NCBI GenBank assembly: GCA_902785115.1
Contig: CACZXQ010000006.1
Coordinates: 1-37,001 of the forward strand
Length of the DNA stretch: 37,001 nt
Reading direction: 5' to 3'
From: Oscillospiraceae bacterium
GTDB lineage: Bacteria; Bacillota; Clostridia; Oscillospirales; Oscillospiraceae
The notes under the pieces were generated by a model. It had not been told where the DNA came from and ran no database searches. It saw only the letters and a list, made by a program, of their open reading frames with translations. Both the position numbers and the translations under genes were made by a program. Shown here piece by piece: positions 15,761 to 24,857 of this stretch; position 1 is the stretch's first letter; each line of letters begins with the position of its first letter.

Positions 15761-16372
15761 ATGCCTCAGTTTGACCTGCTCGGCATGCAGATTGCCGAAT
15801 ATACCCAAACCGCCACGGGCGCGACCCGCGGCGAAGCCATTAGCATGGGCGACGCCATGAACTGCCGCCTTGAGCTGCGAATTGCCGAAGGCCGACTTTA
15901 TGCCGAAGGCGGGCTTGCGGATCTCCTGCGCGAGGCTAACGGCGGCACCGTTTCCGTCGGCGTCAAGTACATCCCCAAGGCTGCGCAGATGCTTCTTTTT
16001 GGCTTCGCTGAAAAGACCCGCGCTCTGACTTACACTGGCAAAGGCGGCACGGAGACGACCAAGCAGGCGGTCAGCCTCGCGGCCTCGCGCGGCAGCACCG
16101 GCAAATACGTGAGCTTCGCGTGCTTTGCGCCGGATATGATCGACAAGCAAAAGAAATACACCTGCTTTTTCGTCGCCTGCGCCCTATTTTCGCCGCCCGC
16201 TTATGAGCTGGAGACCAAGGGGGAGACCATCCGCTTTGCAACGCCCACCACAAACGGCGAATTCCTGCCGGACGACAGCGAGAGCGGCGTGATCCAGGAG
16301 GTGTACGTCGCCGACGAAGAGGCCGAGGCTCGCGCCTGGTGCAAGATGGTTGTCGAGGAGGATATCAGCTAA
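15761..16372 (+). CDS. Major tail (tube) protein
   Basis: A 203-residue tube protein of the phi13-like type. Beta-rich stretches are AISMGDAMNCRLELRIAEGRLYAEG, GGTVSVGVKYIPKAAQMLLF, and YTCFFVACALFSPPAYELETKGE, with a late IQEVYVADEEAEARAWC. It precedes the chaperones and tape measure as expected. An AAAGGAGAGC site lies upstream. Confidence 0.85.
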   Translation: MPQFDLLGMQIAEYTQTATGATRGEAISMGDAMNCRLELRIAEGRLYAEGGLADLLREANGGTVSVGVKYIPKAAQMLLFGFAEKTRALTYTGKGGTETTKQAVSLAASRGSTGKYVSFACFAPDMIDKQKKYTCFFVACALFSPPAYELETKGETIRFATPTTNGEFLPDDSESGVIQEVYVADEEAEARAWCKMVVEEDIS

Positions 16373-16704
16373 TGCTTAAGCTTGAGACCAAGGCCGTCGA
16401 GTTTGACGGCAAATCCTACGAAATCTGCTGCAACATGGCGGCGCTCGAAGAGCTGGAGGCGCTGCACGGCGGCAGCATGAAGGCCGTCTTCGAGTGCGAC
16501 GCAAACCACATCAACGCCGAGCTCCTGCTCATCATGCTCAACCAGGCGCGCGCCGACAGGGACGAGGACCCCATCACCAAGGCGCACTTTGCCCGGCGCT
16601 ACAATTACGCGATGCTGCGCGAAATGGACATCTTCGGGATGTTCATGCGGGCCATGAGCCCGGAGGCGGCAAACAAGGACGCCGGGGACGAGGGAAAAAA
16701 CTGA
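16372..16704 (+). CDS. Tail assembly chaperone, short product (gpG-like)
   Basis: A 110-residue protein ending at TGA 16702-16704. Visible: KLETKAVEFDGKSYEICCNMAALEELEAL..., FARRYNYAMLREMDIFGMFMRAM. It is the zero-frame product of the classic tail chaperone gene. At its end is the heptamer A-AAA-AAC (16695-16701), so a fraction of ribosomes shift -1 to make the longer product. A GAGGAGG site lies about 10 bases upstream of the ATG. Confidence 0.8.
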   Translation: MLKLETKAVEFDGKSYEICCNMAALEELEALHGGSMKAVFECDANHINAELLLIMLNQARADRDEDPITKAHFARRYNYAMLREMDIFGMFMRAMSPEAANKDAGDEGKN

Positions 16705-16937
16705 CAGACCGGGCGGAGTCTGACGGGGCTGACTCCATCGACTTCGCCCGGTTTTTGGAAATCTGGCTTTTTGAGCTGCACATGCCGGAGGCGCTTTTCT
16801 GGAAGACGATGAACCCGGCGCGGCTCGTGAAGCTTTACAACGCGCACTTTAACACCAAAAAAAACAGCCGGGGCGGAAATGCCGGTGAACGGCAGGAAAC
16901 CTCGCTTTACGCATACTTGATGGGAGGAGGCGGCTGA
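16372..16937 (+). CDS. Tail assembly chaperone, -1 frameshift fusion (gpGT-like)
   Basis: The fusion of the 110-residue chaperone with 78 residues read in the -1 frame after the slip. The second part begins LTDRAESDGADSIDFARF and includes WLFELHMPEALFWKTMNPARLVKLYNAHF, ending at TGA 16935-16937. The second frame has no independent start in a good context. GpG/gpGT pairs made by -1 frameshift are standard for long-tailed phages and are needed to fold the tape measure before assembly. Total 188 residues. Confidence 0.82.
16695..16760 (+). promoter_or_regulatory. -1 programmed frameshift signal (slippery site plus stem-loop)
   Basis: The slippery heptamer A-AAA-AAC is at 16695-16701. After a 7-base spacer a two-part stem follows: CCGGGC (from 16709) pairs with GCCCGG, and inside it GGAGTC pairs with GACTCC. 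This is the textbook layout of slip site, spacer and stimulatory structure. Confidence 0.88.
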
Positions 16938-16941
16938 GACC

Positions 16942-18648
16942 GTGGCCACAAAAACATTAAAGGCCCGCGTGGAAATCGACGGCGAAAAAGAATACAAGCA
17001 GGCCATCAGCGAGCTCAACCAGGGCAACAAGGTCCTTGCCTCCGAAATGAAGCTCCTCCAGGAGCAGTACAAGGGCAGCGAGGGCAGCATGGAGGCCCTC
17101 CGGGCCAAGAGCGACGTGCTGGAGCGGCAGCTTTCCCAGCAGCGCGACAAGGTCCAGACTCTGCGGGAGGCCCTTAAAAACGCCGCCACGCAAAGCGGCG
17201 AATCCAGCAAACAGACCCAGAACTGGCAGATACAGCTCAACAACGCAGAACGCGAGCAAGTCAAGCTTGAGAGGGCGCTGGAAGAGACCAACAAAGAAAT
17301 CGAGCAGCAGGGGAACGATTCTCAGGAAGCAGGCAAGAAGATGGCCACGCTGGGCGACCAGGTGTCAGGACTCGCCGAGCGCTTTGGCGTGCACCTGCCA
17401 GAGAGCGTCAAGGGGGCGCTTGACCATGTAAACGGTTTCTCTTCCGGCACCGTCGCAGCTATGGGCGCGGCAGCGGCAGGGATCGGCGCGGTTAAGCTCG
17501 CGATCGACGGCATCAAAGCCGGGATCGAGGCGGTTAAGAAACTAAACGAACTGACACTCGAGCAGGCTGAAAAAGCGGACGAACTGCTCACGCGCTCGGC
17601 ACAGACGGGCCTGAGCACGGATCTTTTGCAGCAGCTTGACTACGCGGCTAAATTTATCGACTTTGAGGGCTTGGACAAATCCCTTGTAAAGATCACGCAG
17701 AGCATGGGAGAGGCCGCGCAGGGCACCGAAAAACAGACGGAGGCCTTTGCCTCACTCGGCGTCAGCATCCGGGACGACGTGACCGGCGAGCTGCGCGACA
17801 ACTGGGACGTTTTCGAGGACACTATCGACGCGCTCGGACAGGTGGAAAATGAGACCCAGCGCGATATCATAGCTAATTCTCTTTTCGGCAAATCCTACAG
17901 CGAGTTAAAGCCCCTTATCGACGCGGGCACCGACGCGCTGAAGGAGCGCATGGAGATGGCTGATGTGGCAAGCAAAGAGGAAATCGAAGCCCTGGGCAGG
18001 GTCGACGACGCCCACCAGCAGTATGAATCCACGCTCGAGCGCGTAAAACAGAAAATCGCCGTGGAATTCGCCCCGGTATCGGAATCGGCGTTGACAAAGT
18101 TCGGAGATCTGGCCGAGCGCGCGGGCAATATGCTGGTGGAATCCGGCATTATCGGCAAGGTAGGCGCGATAGTGGAGCCGCTCGGCAGGATTGCCGAGAC
18201 GGCGCTGGACATGGCCGAGCATGTCCTCCCCTTGCTTGAGGGGCCGCTGGACATTGCAGCCGGTTTGTTTAACGCCCTCGCGGACGGCGTGCAGGCTGCA
18301 TGGGATAAGGCGCAGGAGTTTTACAGCTGGCTCTCCGAAAAGGACAGCCAATGGCAGATCAACGCCTCCAGCGGATATTATGTGGACGGCTTTGATGGCT
18401 CCTATGGCTACAACGCCGCCGGGGACACGAGCTGGCGCGGGGGCCTTACCTGGGTCGGAGAATCCGGCCCGGAGCTGGTGAGCCTGCCGCGCGGCAGCGC
18501 GATCTACTCCAACCAGGAAAGCCGACAGATCGCCGCGGCGGCGACCGACACCAGCCGCATCGAGGGCCTGCTGGAGCGCTGCCTCCAGCGCATGGACGGC
18601 ATCGAGCGCGAGCTCGCCGACGGCGAGGCAGTCAGGAGGATGGCATAA
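16942..18648 (+). CDS. Tape measure protein
   Basis: A 568-residue protein from a GTG start with GGAGGAGG upstream. The N-terminal third is coiled coil (LASEMKLLQEQYKGSEG, then QLSQQRDKVQTLREALKNAA). A hydrophobic middle (TVAAMGAAAAGIGAVKLAI) is typical of tape measures. The C-terminus carries WVGESGPELVSLPRGSAIYSNQES, a conserved tape-measure end. Using about 0.15 nm per residue, the tail would be near 85 nm; that is a family rule of thumb. No muralytic domain is seen. Confidence 0.9.
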   Translation: MATKTLKARVEIDGEKEYKQAISELNQGNKVLASEMKLLQEQYKGSEGSMEALRAKSDVLERQLSQQRDKVQTLREALKNAATQSGESSKQTQNWQIQLNNAEREQVKLERALEETNKEIEQQGNDSQEAGKKMATLGDQVSGLAERFGVHLPESVKGALDHVNGFSSGTVAAMGAAAAGIGAVKLAIDGIKAGIEAVKKLNELTLEQAEKADELLTRSAQTGLSTDLLQQLDYAAKFIDFEGLDKSLVKITQSMGEAAQGTEKQTEAFASLGVSIRDDVTGELRDNWDVFEDTIDALGQVENETQRDIIANSLFGKSYSELKPLIDAGTDALKERMEMADVASKEEIEALGRVDDAHQQYESTLERVKQKIAVEFAPVSESALTKFGDLAERAGNMLVESGIIGKVGAIVEPLGRIAETALDMAEHVLPLLEGPLDIAAGLFNALADGVQAAWDKAQEFYSWLSEKDSQWQINASSGYYVDGFDGSYGYNAAGDTSWRGGLTWVGESGPELVSLPRGSAIYSNQESRQIAAAATDTSRIEGLLERCLQRMDGIERELADGEAVRRMA

Positions 18649-21576
18649 ATGGCGACGATTACGAAAATGCCTGAGCTTTATGGATATATAAGAGATAACA
18701 ATGGAAGCAGTGATTTTTTCGGCTGGTATTCTACAACTCCAGGCTCCATGGTCAGACTCCAGACTACCAATTATGGTTCTGGGTACTACTATCTGCAATA
18801 TGCTCTGTACAAGGCAAACACACCCATAAACCCATCTACGATTACAGGGGTTACCCTTGAGTTGACGTTTTCGCCGGTTAGTGGACACCAAAACGACGGC
18901 ATTTTTAGATGTTCAGTCTTTAATGTCGATCCCAGAAACAGCTTCAGCGCCATTGCAACCCAGGACATCACTATTGCAAATTCTGGATCTGCGGTGACAA
19001 AAAAATTCAGCTTTACGGGCCTTAACTTTACCGCAAACGATATTATCGGTTTCGCCGTTGAGCAACGAGCGGGCGCGTCGGGGACTTGGGATGTGTATGG
19101 ACCGGTTACATCAATTACCTACACGCCGCCGACGCTCGGCATGAGCGTATCCCCGTCGACGGTGTACGACATTGTTACCAGCATTACCGGATATACAAAT
19201 GAGGTAAAGCTTGATTTTACGAACCGCGCCAGCAAAAGACTGACCGGCACGCTGTCGTACAACAGTACGGTTCTGCGATCCTTTACGGTAGAGGTCGGCG
19301 ACGATATCATCGTTGAAGACGACACGCCTGTAAGCGACTATATCAAAATCTCGTGCTACGGTCTTTTCGACCTCTCCGGAGCAACCGGAAACAGCATCCG
19401 AGTAAACGTCAATGTCAGCGACGACATCGGACGAACGGCGAGCGGCTACTTTACCCTCATCAAACCTCAGGGAGGCACGATCAGCCCAATAGCTCCCCGC
19501 AGCACGACGCTGGACGGCACGGCGAGCATCAATTTCGCGTGGACGTATTCCGGAGACGGTACGCTCACGAAGACCGAGCTGCAGTGGAGCCGGGATAATG
19601 CGGCATGGACAGACCTGGCAACGGTTAGCGGTGCCGGAACGAGCTGGACGGCGCCTGCCATCAGCTTCCCGGCGGGGACGATCTACTGGCGGGCACGGGC
19701 GACCAACTCCTTCGGGATTGTCGGCGCCTGGTCGAGCGGCGTGAGCTTCACCGTCAAGTACGCGGCGCAGAGCCAGGCCGTGCCGGTCAACTCCCCGACA
19801 GGCGGAATTATCAGCGCCGCGCAGGCGCAGACTTTTCAGGTAGCGCTGGAGGCCAGCGCGCCGGTTTACGAGCCTTTCACAGTCTCGGCGGCGACCTTCT
19901 ACTGGCGCGCCGGCGAGAGCGGAGACTACACCGCGGTCACAATGACGCCGAACGGCAACAGCGCGGGCGTCACAATCCCGGCCGGGACGTTTCCGAGCGG
20001 CGACATTCAATGGTACGCTTCCGCTACCGACAACACCGGGCGCACGACGCAGACCAGCGTCTTCTCACTGTCCACACTAAATGCGGCGGTAGAGGCGGTT
20101 CCGATCGCCCCAAGCAATACGGTTGAGAGCAGCGACGCGGAGATATTGTTCCGCTGGAGCTACGCGAGCCTTGACGGCAGCGCCAGCGCCGGGGCGGAGC
20201 TGCAAAAAAGCTCTAATGGCACAAACTGGAGCGCTCTGGTCAGCGTCCCTGCCGGGCTGGATTCTGTGCCGGTATCTGGCGCGGGATTCGCCGCCGGGAA
20301 AGTCTTTTGGCGCGTGCGCGCCCAAAACGCGGCCGGGGACTGGAGCGATTGGTCAACGGCGCTGTCTTTCCAGATATTCGGCGCGCCCGTCATCTCCAGT
20401 GTGAGCGGCAACGGCAAACCGTTTTTAACGATCAACTGGCAGGTGGAGGGGCAGCTCGCCTATAAAATCGAGGTTGACGGCAAAACATACGGCCCCTACC
20501 GCGGCGAGTCGGCGCGCAGCTTCACCCTGCCGGAGCCGCTGCCGGACGGGCTCCACATCGTCAAAGTTGCAGCTCAAAACCGCTATTCTCTCTGGAGCGC
20601 GTGGACGGAAGCCAATGTCAGCGTGCAGAATGTCCCAGGCCCGCAGATAACGATAGACGCAGAGTGGCCGCAGGGCGAGAATATCCGGATCATTTATACC
20701 GATGCGATTATTCCCCCGTGGATCATCAAAACGCTGCCGGAAACCGTGCGGATCGACATGGGCCGGTGGACGCTCTCAGCTGTTGAATACTATTCGGCGG
20801 CGAATGTATTCCAGTGGTATTTCCGGGCGAATGAAAGCCAAGCCTGGACGGCAATCGACGGCGCGACAGGAAGAAACTACACGATTGAAGGCGCGATAAG
20901 AAACAACGGGCAGTACCGTGTCAAGGTCTCAAACCCAGTCGGAGAAGTCTACAGCAATATCTCGAACTTCACGTATGACATTTTCGCCACTTCATACGTA
21001 TCCGATGTTTTCAATACGAACCTTTACGCCGAAACCGGATACTTTTTGATTTACCGCGACGGCGCGTTGATAGGAACAACCAGGCGAAATTATTTTTATG
21101 ACCGCACGGCGCTGGGCGCGCACGAATACTATGTTATCCAGGAGCTGCCGGGCGGGTACTACACAAAATCCAACACGGTGACGCTTACGGGCGCTGTGGA
21201 ATGTCCCGCGATTGCTCTGCTTTCCGGCGGGGATTTCCTGCTGCTGGAACTGAGCGAGGACGCCAACCGGACGCAGACCATCACCAAGACCGGCGAGGTG
21301 GCGTACATCCAGTATTCCGGCGGGAAATACCCGGAGGCGGAGATCGGCGAGGCCGAGAGCCTGACGGCAAGCGGCGACGTGAGCTTCACGGCGGCGCAGG
21401 AAGCCGACGCGCGGCGCTTTGAGTCTATGCTCAAAAAGGCGGTTATCTATAAGACGCCGGGCGGCGAGATCGTGGTGGGAATCATGCAGGGATTCACACG
21501 GCGAGACCCGCGCTTCTTCAAGAGCTACAGCTTTAGCGTGACGCAGATGGAGTGGAGGGACTACACCAATGCGTGA
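18649..21576 (+). CDS. Large distal-tail protein with Fn3-like domains
   Basis: A 975-residue beta-rich protein right after the tape measure. The first ~160 residues form a separate AT-richer domain (YGYIRDNNGSSDFFGWYST...). Then come repeated Ig/Fn3-like segments: a motif with TYSGDGTLTKTELQWSRDNAAWTDL, one with YYWRA-type phrases (IYWRARATNSFG, FYWRAGESGDYT, FWRVRAQNAAGDWSDWS), and one near 620 (IEVDGKTYGPY). The C-terminus (EDANRTQTITKTGEVAYIQYSGGKYPEAEIGE...SYSFSVTQMEWRDY) resembles a Dit-type belt domain. This is probably the baseplate hub-associated distal-tail protein and could reach host surface sugars through the Fn3 parts. Confidence 0.75.
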   Translation: MATITKMPELYGYIRDNNGSSDFFGWYSTTPGSMVRLQTTNYGSGYYYLQYALYKANTPINPSTITGVTLELTFSPVSGHQNDGIFRCSVFNVDPRNSFSAIATQDITIANSGSAVTKKFSFTGLNFTANDIIGFAVEQRAGASGTWDVYGPVTSITYTPPTLGMSVSPSTVYDIVTSITGYTNEVKLDFTNRASKRLTGTLSYNSTVLRSFTVEVGDDIIVEDDTPVSDYIKISCYGLFDLSGATGNSIRVNVNVSDDIGRTASGYFTLIKPQGGTISPIAPRSTTLDGTASINFAWTYSGDGTLTKTELQWSRDNAAWTDLATVSGAGTSWTAPAISFPAGTIYWRARATNSFGIVGAWSSGVSFTVKYAAQSQAVPVNSPTGGIISAAQAQTFQVALEASAPVYEPFTVSAATFYWRAGESGDYTAVTMTPNGNSAGVTIPAGTFPSGDIQWYASATDNTGRTTQTSVFSLSTLNAAVEAVPIAPSNTVESSDAEILFRWSYASLDGSASAGAELQKSSNGTNWSALVSVPAGLDSVPVSGAGFAAGKVFWRVRAQNAAGDWSDWSTALSFQIFGAPVISSVSGNGKPFLTINWQVEGQLAYKIEVDGKTYGPYRGESARSFTLPEPLPDGLHIVKVAAQNRYSLWSAWTEANVSVQNVPGPQITIDAEWPQGENIRIIYTDAIIPPWIIKTLPETVRIDMGRWTLSAVEYYSAANVFQWYFRANESQAWTAIDGATGRNYTIEGAIRNNGQYRVKVSNPVGEVYSNISNFTYDIFATSYVSDVFNTNLYAETGYFLIYRDGALIGTTRRNYFYDRTALGAHEYYVIQELPGGYYTKSNTVTLTGAVECPAIALLSGGDFLLLELSEDANRTQTITKTGEVAYIQYSGGKYPEAEIGEAESLTASGDVSFTAAQEADARRFESMLKKAVIYKTPGGEIVVGIMQGFTRRDPRFFKSYSFSVTQMEWRDYTNA

Positions 21577-22636
21577 AATCAAGTTCCGCTATGAGCTTTT
21601 GAGGGGTGGCGCTTACTGCGGCTTGCTCAAGGCCGTGGACAGGACGCCACGGATCCGCTGCAACAGCACGGACAGGCTAAAAATGCTGCTCACAGCGTCC
21701 TTTAAGCCCACGGCCTACACCGTGGACGGCGACCCGGTGGAAATCGACTGGCTCAATGATGAGGTGCGCCCGATATCGATCATCGACGGCGTGGAGGAAC
21801 CCTGGGGCGTGTACGGTTTCGCAAAGCCACAGGAGAACACCGAGGGGCCGACCAAGACGGTCAGCGTCTCGGCCTATGACCGCGGGAAGGTGATGGAGGA
21901 CTCCAACAGCGAGGGGCTGATCTACTTCCCGCGCGGGACGAATTACACAGACGCGGTGGAGCAGCTTCTGACCGCCGCAGGGATCAGCACGGTATTCAAA
22001 ACAGCAACCAGCGAGACGCTGGCCACAGCGCGCGAGGACTGGAAGGCGGGCACGTCCCGCCTGGATATCGCAAACCAGCTCTTGTCTGAGATCTCCTACA
22101 ATCCCCTGTATTTTGACCTCTCCGGCGCCGCCGTGCTGGAACCTGCGACCGTGCCGGAGGCTATCAACATTAAACACACGCTCGATACCTCGGATCCCGA
22201 CACCCGCGTCGTCGCCGGGCGCTTTACCAAAACGCGGGATTTTTTCAGCGCGCCGAACGTCTTCGTCGTCAACTGTGATAACCCGGAGCTGGGCGCGACG
22301 CTCAGCGCGACGGCAGTCAATGATAACCCGCAGAGCCCGCTTTCGACTGTTCGGCGCGGGCGGCGGATCGCCCGCGTGATGAACGTGAACAACCTCCCGT
22401 CACAGGCGGCGGCGCAGGCCTACGCCGCCCGGCTGCGGAATGAGTCCATGATTTCCGGTGAGGTCATCACGCTGGAGACCGGGCTGCTCCCCGGATGGGG
22501 CGTGGGCGACGTGGTTGCGCTGATCCACGAGGGCGAGGTCTCGATCTGCGTGTCGCAGTCCTGGACGGCGGATCTCTGCGCAGGCGGAAAAATGACCCAT
22601 ACTCTCAAAAAGGTGGTGTACAACTTAGATGTTTGA
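21569..22636 (+). CDS. Baseplate hub/tail-associated protein, Gp27-like
   Basis: A 355-residue protein: KFRYELLRGGAYCGLL, RCNSTDRLKMLLTASF, VSAYDRGKVMEDSNS and EISYNPLYFDLSGAAVLEP. It matches the Tal N-terminal hub (gp27-like, late-control-D-like) by layout. A later VVALIHEGEVSICVSQSW ends the domain. It lies between Dit-like and fibre genes, as the hub does. It overlaps its neighbours by 8 bases at both ends. Confidence 0.75.
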   Translation: MREIKFRYELLRGGAYCGLLKAVDRTPRIRCNSTDRLKMLLTASFKPTAYTVDGDPVEIDWLNDEVRPISIIDGVEEPWGVYGFAKPQENTEGPTKTVSVSAYDRGKVMEDSNSEGLIYFPRGTNYTDAVEQLLTAAGISTVFKTATSETLATAREDWKAGTSRLDIANQLLSEISYNPLYFDLSGAAVLEPATVPEAINIKHTLDTSDPDTRVVAGRFTKTRDFFSAPNVFVVNCDNPELGATLSATAVNDNPQSPLSTVRRGRRIARVMNVNNLPSQAAAQAYAARLRNESMISGEVITLETGLLPGWGVGDVVALIHEGEVSICVSQSWTADLCAGGKMTHTLKKVVYNLDV

Positions 22637-22856
22637 AGCGTCGAGAGCCCCGCAGGCCGGGGCGGCGGCTGGTGAATGGCTCACCGCCGAGGTCAGCAGT
22701 ATCGACGCCGACGGCGTGCACCTGATCCTTGCGGGGCAGTCGAGCCCCACGCAGAAGGGCTCCCTGCGCCTCGCCTCGGCGGTCGTCGCCGTCGGCGACC
22801 GGGTGCTCTGCCTGCGGGCGTTTGGCACGATCATCGTTTTTGACAAACTGTTGTAA
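22629..22856 (+). CDS. Small baseplate OB-fold-like protein
   Basis: A 75-residue protein, beta-rich (GEWLTAEVSSIDADGVHLILAGQ, SAVVAVGDRVLCLRAFGTIIVFDKLL). The late 'VGDRVL...GTIIVFDKL' ending is typical of small gpV/OB-fold proteins that sit on the baseplate spike. It starts within the last 8 bases of the hub gene. Confidence 0.65.
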   Translation: MFEASRAPQAGAAAGEWLTAEVSSIDADGVHLILAGQSSPTQKGSLRLASAVVAVGDRVLCLRAFGTIIVFDKLL

Positions 22857-22869
22857 AGGAGGGAAGGCT

Positions 22870-24843
22870 TTGAATATCATCGATCTCTCCGTACCGGCTG
22901 GCGTCTCGTCCCCGGTGGCGGAGTGCGGGGCCGTCATGATCGGCTACGTTGGCGAAGGCGGCGTGACGAAGGTCGTGCTGGACGTCTCCGCGTGGGAGGA
23001 GGCCTACGGCGAGGGTGTGGTCACGCTCGGCGTGCAGCGCAGCGGGGATCCGACCTGGTACCCGGTGGCGCTCACCGTCGACGGCACGACGGCCGCGTGG
23101 CTGGTGTCAAAATTGGACACCAACGTGGAGGGCATGGGCGTCGCCCGCTTCGCCTATACCGTCGGCGGAGCGGAAAAGCGTTCCGCCGTGTGGCATTTTT
23201 TCGTGGATCGGGGGCTCCAGTCCCCGGAGGGCGACGTTCCCGACCCCTATAAGAGTTGGGTCGAGCGGCTGGAAGACCTGGGCGCTGAGACTCTTCAGAA
23301 CGCCCAGGACTCGCAGGACGCGGCGGACGCCGCGGAGCAGTCGGCGACCGACGCCGCAGGCAGCGCGGAAAGCGCTGAGACGGCCAAAAACGCCGCAGGA
23401 GACGCGGCAGCGGCGGCGGGTGAATCTGCCCGCGCTGCCGGGGAAAACGCGTCCACGGCGCAAGGCGCGGCCCAGGCCGCCCAAAACGCGGCAGGCGCGG
23501 CAGAGCAATCCGCGACGGTTGCCGAAGCTGCCCAGCAGGCCGCGGAGACTGCCGTCACCCACTACCCCAAAATCGTCAACGATTTCTGGTGGGTCTGGGA
23601 CGTGAGCACGGGCTCGTATGTAAACACCAACGTCAAAGCAGAAGGCGAGGACGGCGAGGGCGCGGTTTTATCCGTCAACGGCAAGACCGGCGAGGTCACG
23701 CTGGACGCAGAGGACGTGGGCGCGCTGCCCGACAGCTCGACGCTTGACAATATCCCGGATGGGGCGACCTACAAGCGCCCGACCGCGGCGCAGGTGCAGC
23801 AGATCCAGACCAACGCCGCCGACATCCAGACCCAGGGCGGCGAGATCGGCCAGCTCCAAGACGACGTAGAGGCCATTGAGCAGAAGATCCCCAACCAAGC
23901 GAGCAGCAGCAATCAGCTTGCGGACAAGGCCTTTGTCAACAGCTCCATACAGACCAGCTCCGCGCATTTTCGCGGCAACTGGGAGACGTGGGTTGACGTT
24001 CCGACCAACGCGGCACTCTATCCCGTGGACGACGACGGCAACACGACGCCGACAAGCAACGACTATATGGTTGTCCAGGACGCGGCGGGCTACCCGGCGG
24101 GCGACGACGAACTTGAGGGAACGTGGCGGTTCAAGTTCAGCGGCGTCTGGGCCCTGGTGGGCCGGGCCGGTTGGCATCCGGAGTATCAGGTCAACGAGAC
24201 GCCGCTGACCGCCGCGCAGATTGCCGCCATCAATTCCGGGGCGACGGCGGAGCTGATCGCGCAGATCACGGCCAACGAAACAGCGATCCAGGGGAAACAA
24301 AATAAGATCACCGCCTCCGGTCTGCTCAAGGGCGACGGCGCGGGCGGCGTGAGCGCTGCGGTGGCTGGCACGGACTACGCCACGCCGAGCGCGATCCCAT
24401 CGGTGCCGTCCGCGTACACATCCAATCCCGCCGCGCTGGGGACGGCAAGCCCCGGCAGCTCCACAAGCTGGGCGCGTGGCGACCATGTGCACCCCAAGCC
24501 GAGCGCGGCGGAAATCGGGGCGGCTGCGGCTGGCCTTGGTATGACTGGCGCTTCTGTCGGGCAGTATGTCAAGGTCAAGACTGTGGACGGCAACGGGAAG
24601 CCCCTGACATGGGAGGCCGGTACGCCAAGTGGAGGCGGTGGGATGTCGTCAGAAGCTGCGGAACTGCTCATCACAATCTTATCCGCCGGGATCTACACGT
24701 CGTCGCAAACGGTCAACATTGCTATGCTGGCTGATTTGATTGGTGCTATTACAATCAGGCAAGCGGGCACGACGCTGGTGATTACTGGGGTGAAAACAAT
24801 TACGACAGTTTCGCAGAGCGACAGCACATTATCTTTGATCTAA
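22870..24843 (+). CDS. Tail fibre/receptor-binding protein with Ala-rich coiled coil
   Basis: A 657-residue protein from a TTG start (GGAGGG about seven bases upstream). Residues 1-140 form a BppU-like N-terminal domain (NIIDLSVPAGVSSPVAECGAV, VALTVDGTTAAWLV, RSAVWHFFVDRGLQSPEGDVPDPY). Residues about 145-235 are Ala/Asp/Glu coiled coil. Next is LSVNGKTGEVTLDAEDVGALP, then coiled-coil/adhesin segments. A late SSTSWARGDHVHPKPSAAEI motif is found in many Firmicutes phage fibres and usually precedes the tip. The tip reads LLITILSAGIYTSSQTV. This is the main host-range candidate. Confidence 0.8.
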   Translation: MNIIDLSVPAGVSSPVAECGAVMIGYVGEGGVTKVVLDVSAWEEAYGEGVVTLGVQRSGDPTWYPVALTVDGTTAAWLVSKLDTNVEGMGVARFAYTVGGAEKRSAVWHFFVDRGLQSPEGDVPDPYKSWVERLEDLGAETLQNAQDSQDAADAAEQSATDAAGSAESAETAKNAAGDAAAAAGESARAAGENASTAQGAAQAAQNAAGAAEQSATVAEAAQQAAETAVTHYPKIVNDFWWVWDVSTGSYVNTNVKAEGEDGEGAVLSVNGKTGEVTLDAEDVGALPDSSTLDNIPDGATYKRPTAAQVQQIQTNAADIQTQGGEIGQLQDDVEAIEQKIPNQASSSNQLADKAFVNSSIQTSSAHFRGNWETWVDVPTNAALYPVDDDGNTTPTSNDYMVVQDAAGYPAGDDELEGTWRFKFSGVWALVGRAGWHPEYQVNETPLTAAQIAAINSGATAELIAQITANETAIQGKQNKITASGLLKGDGAGGVSAAVAGTDYATPSAIPSVPSAYTSNPAALGTASPGSSTSWARGDHVHPKPSAAEIGAAAAGLGMTGASVGQYVKVKTVDGNGKPLTWEAGTPSGGGGMSSEAAELLITILSAGIYTSSQTVNIAMLADLIGAITIRQAGTTLVITGVKTITTVSQSDSTLSLI

Positions 24844-24857
24844 CACGGAGGTGGATC

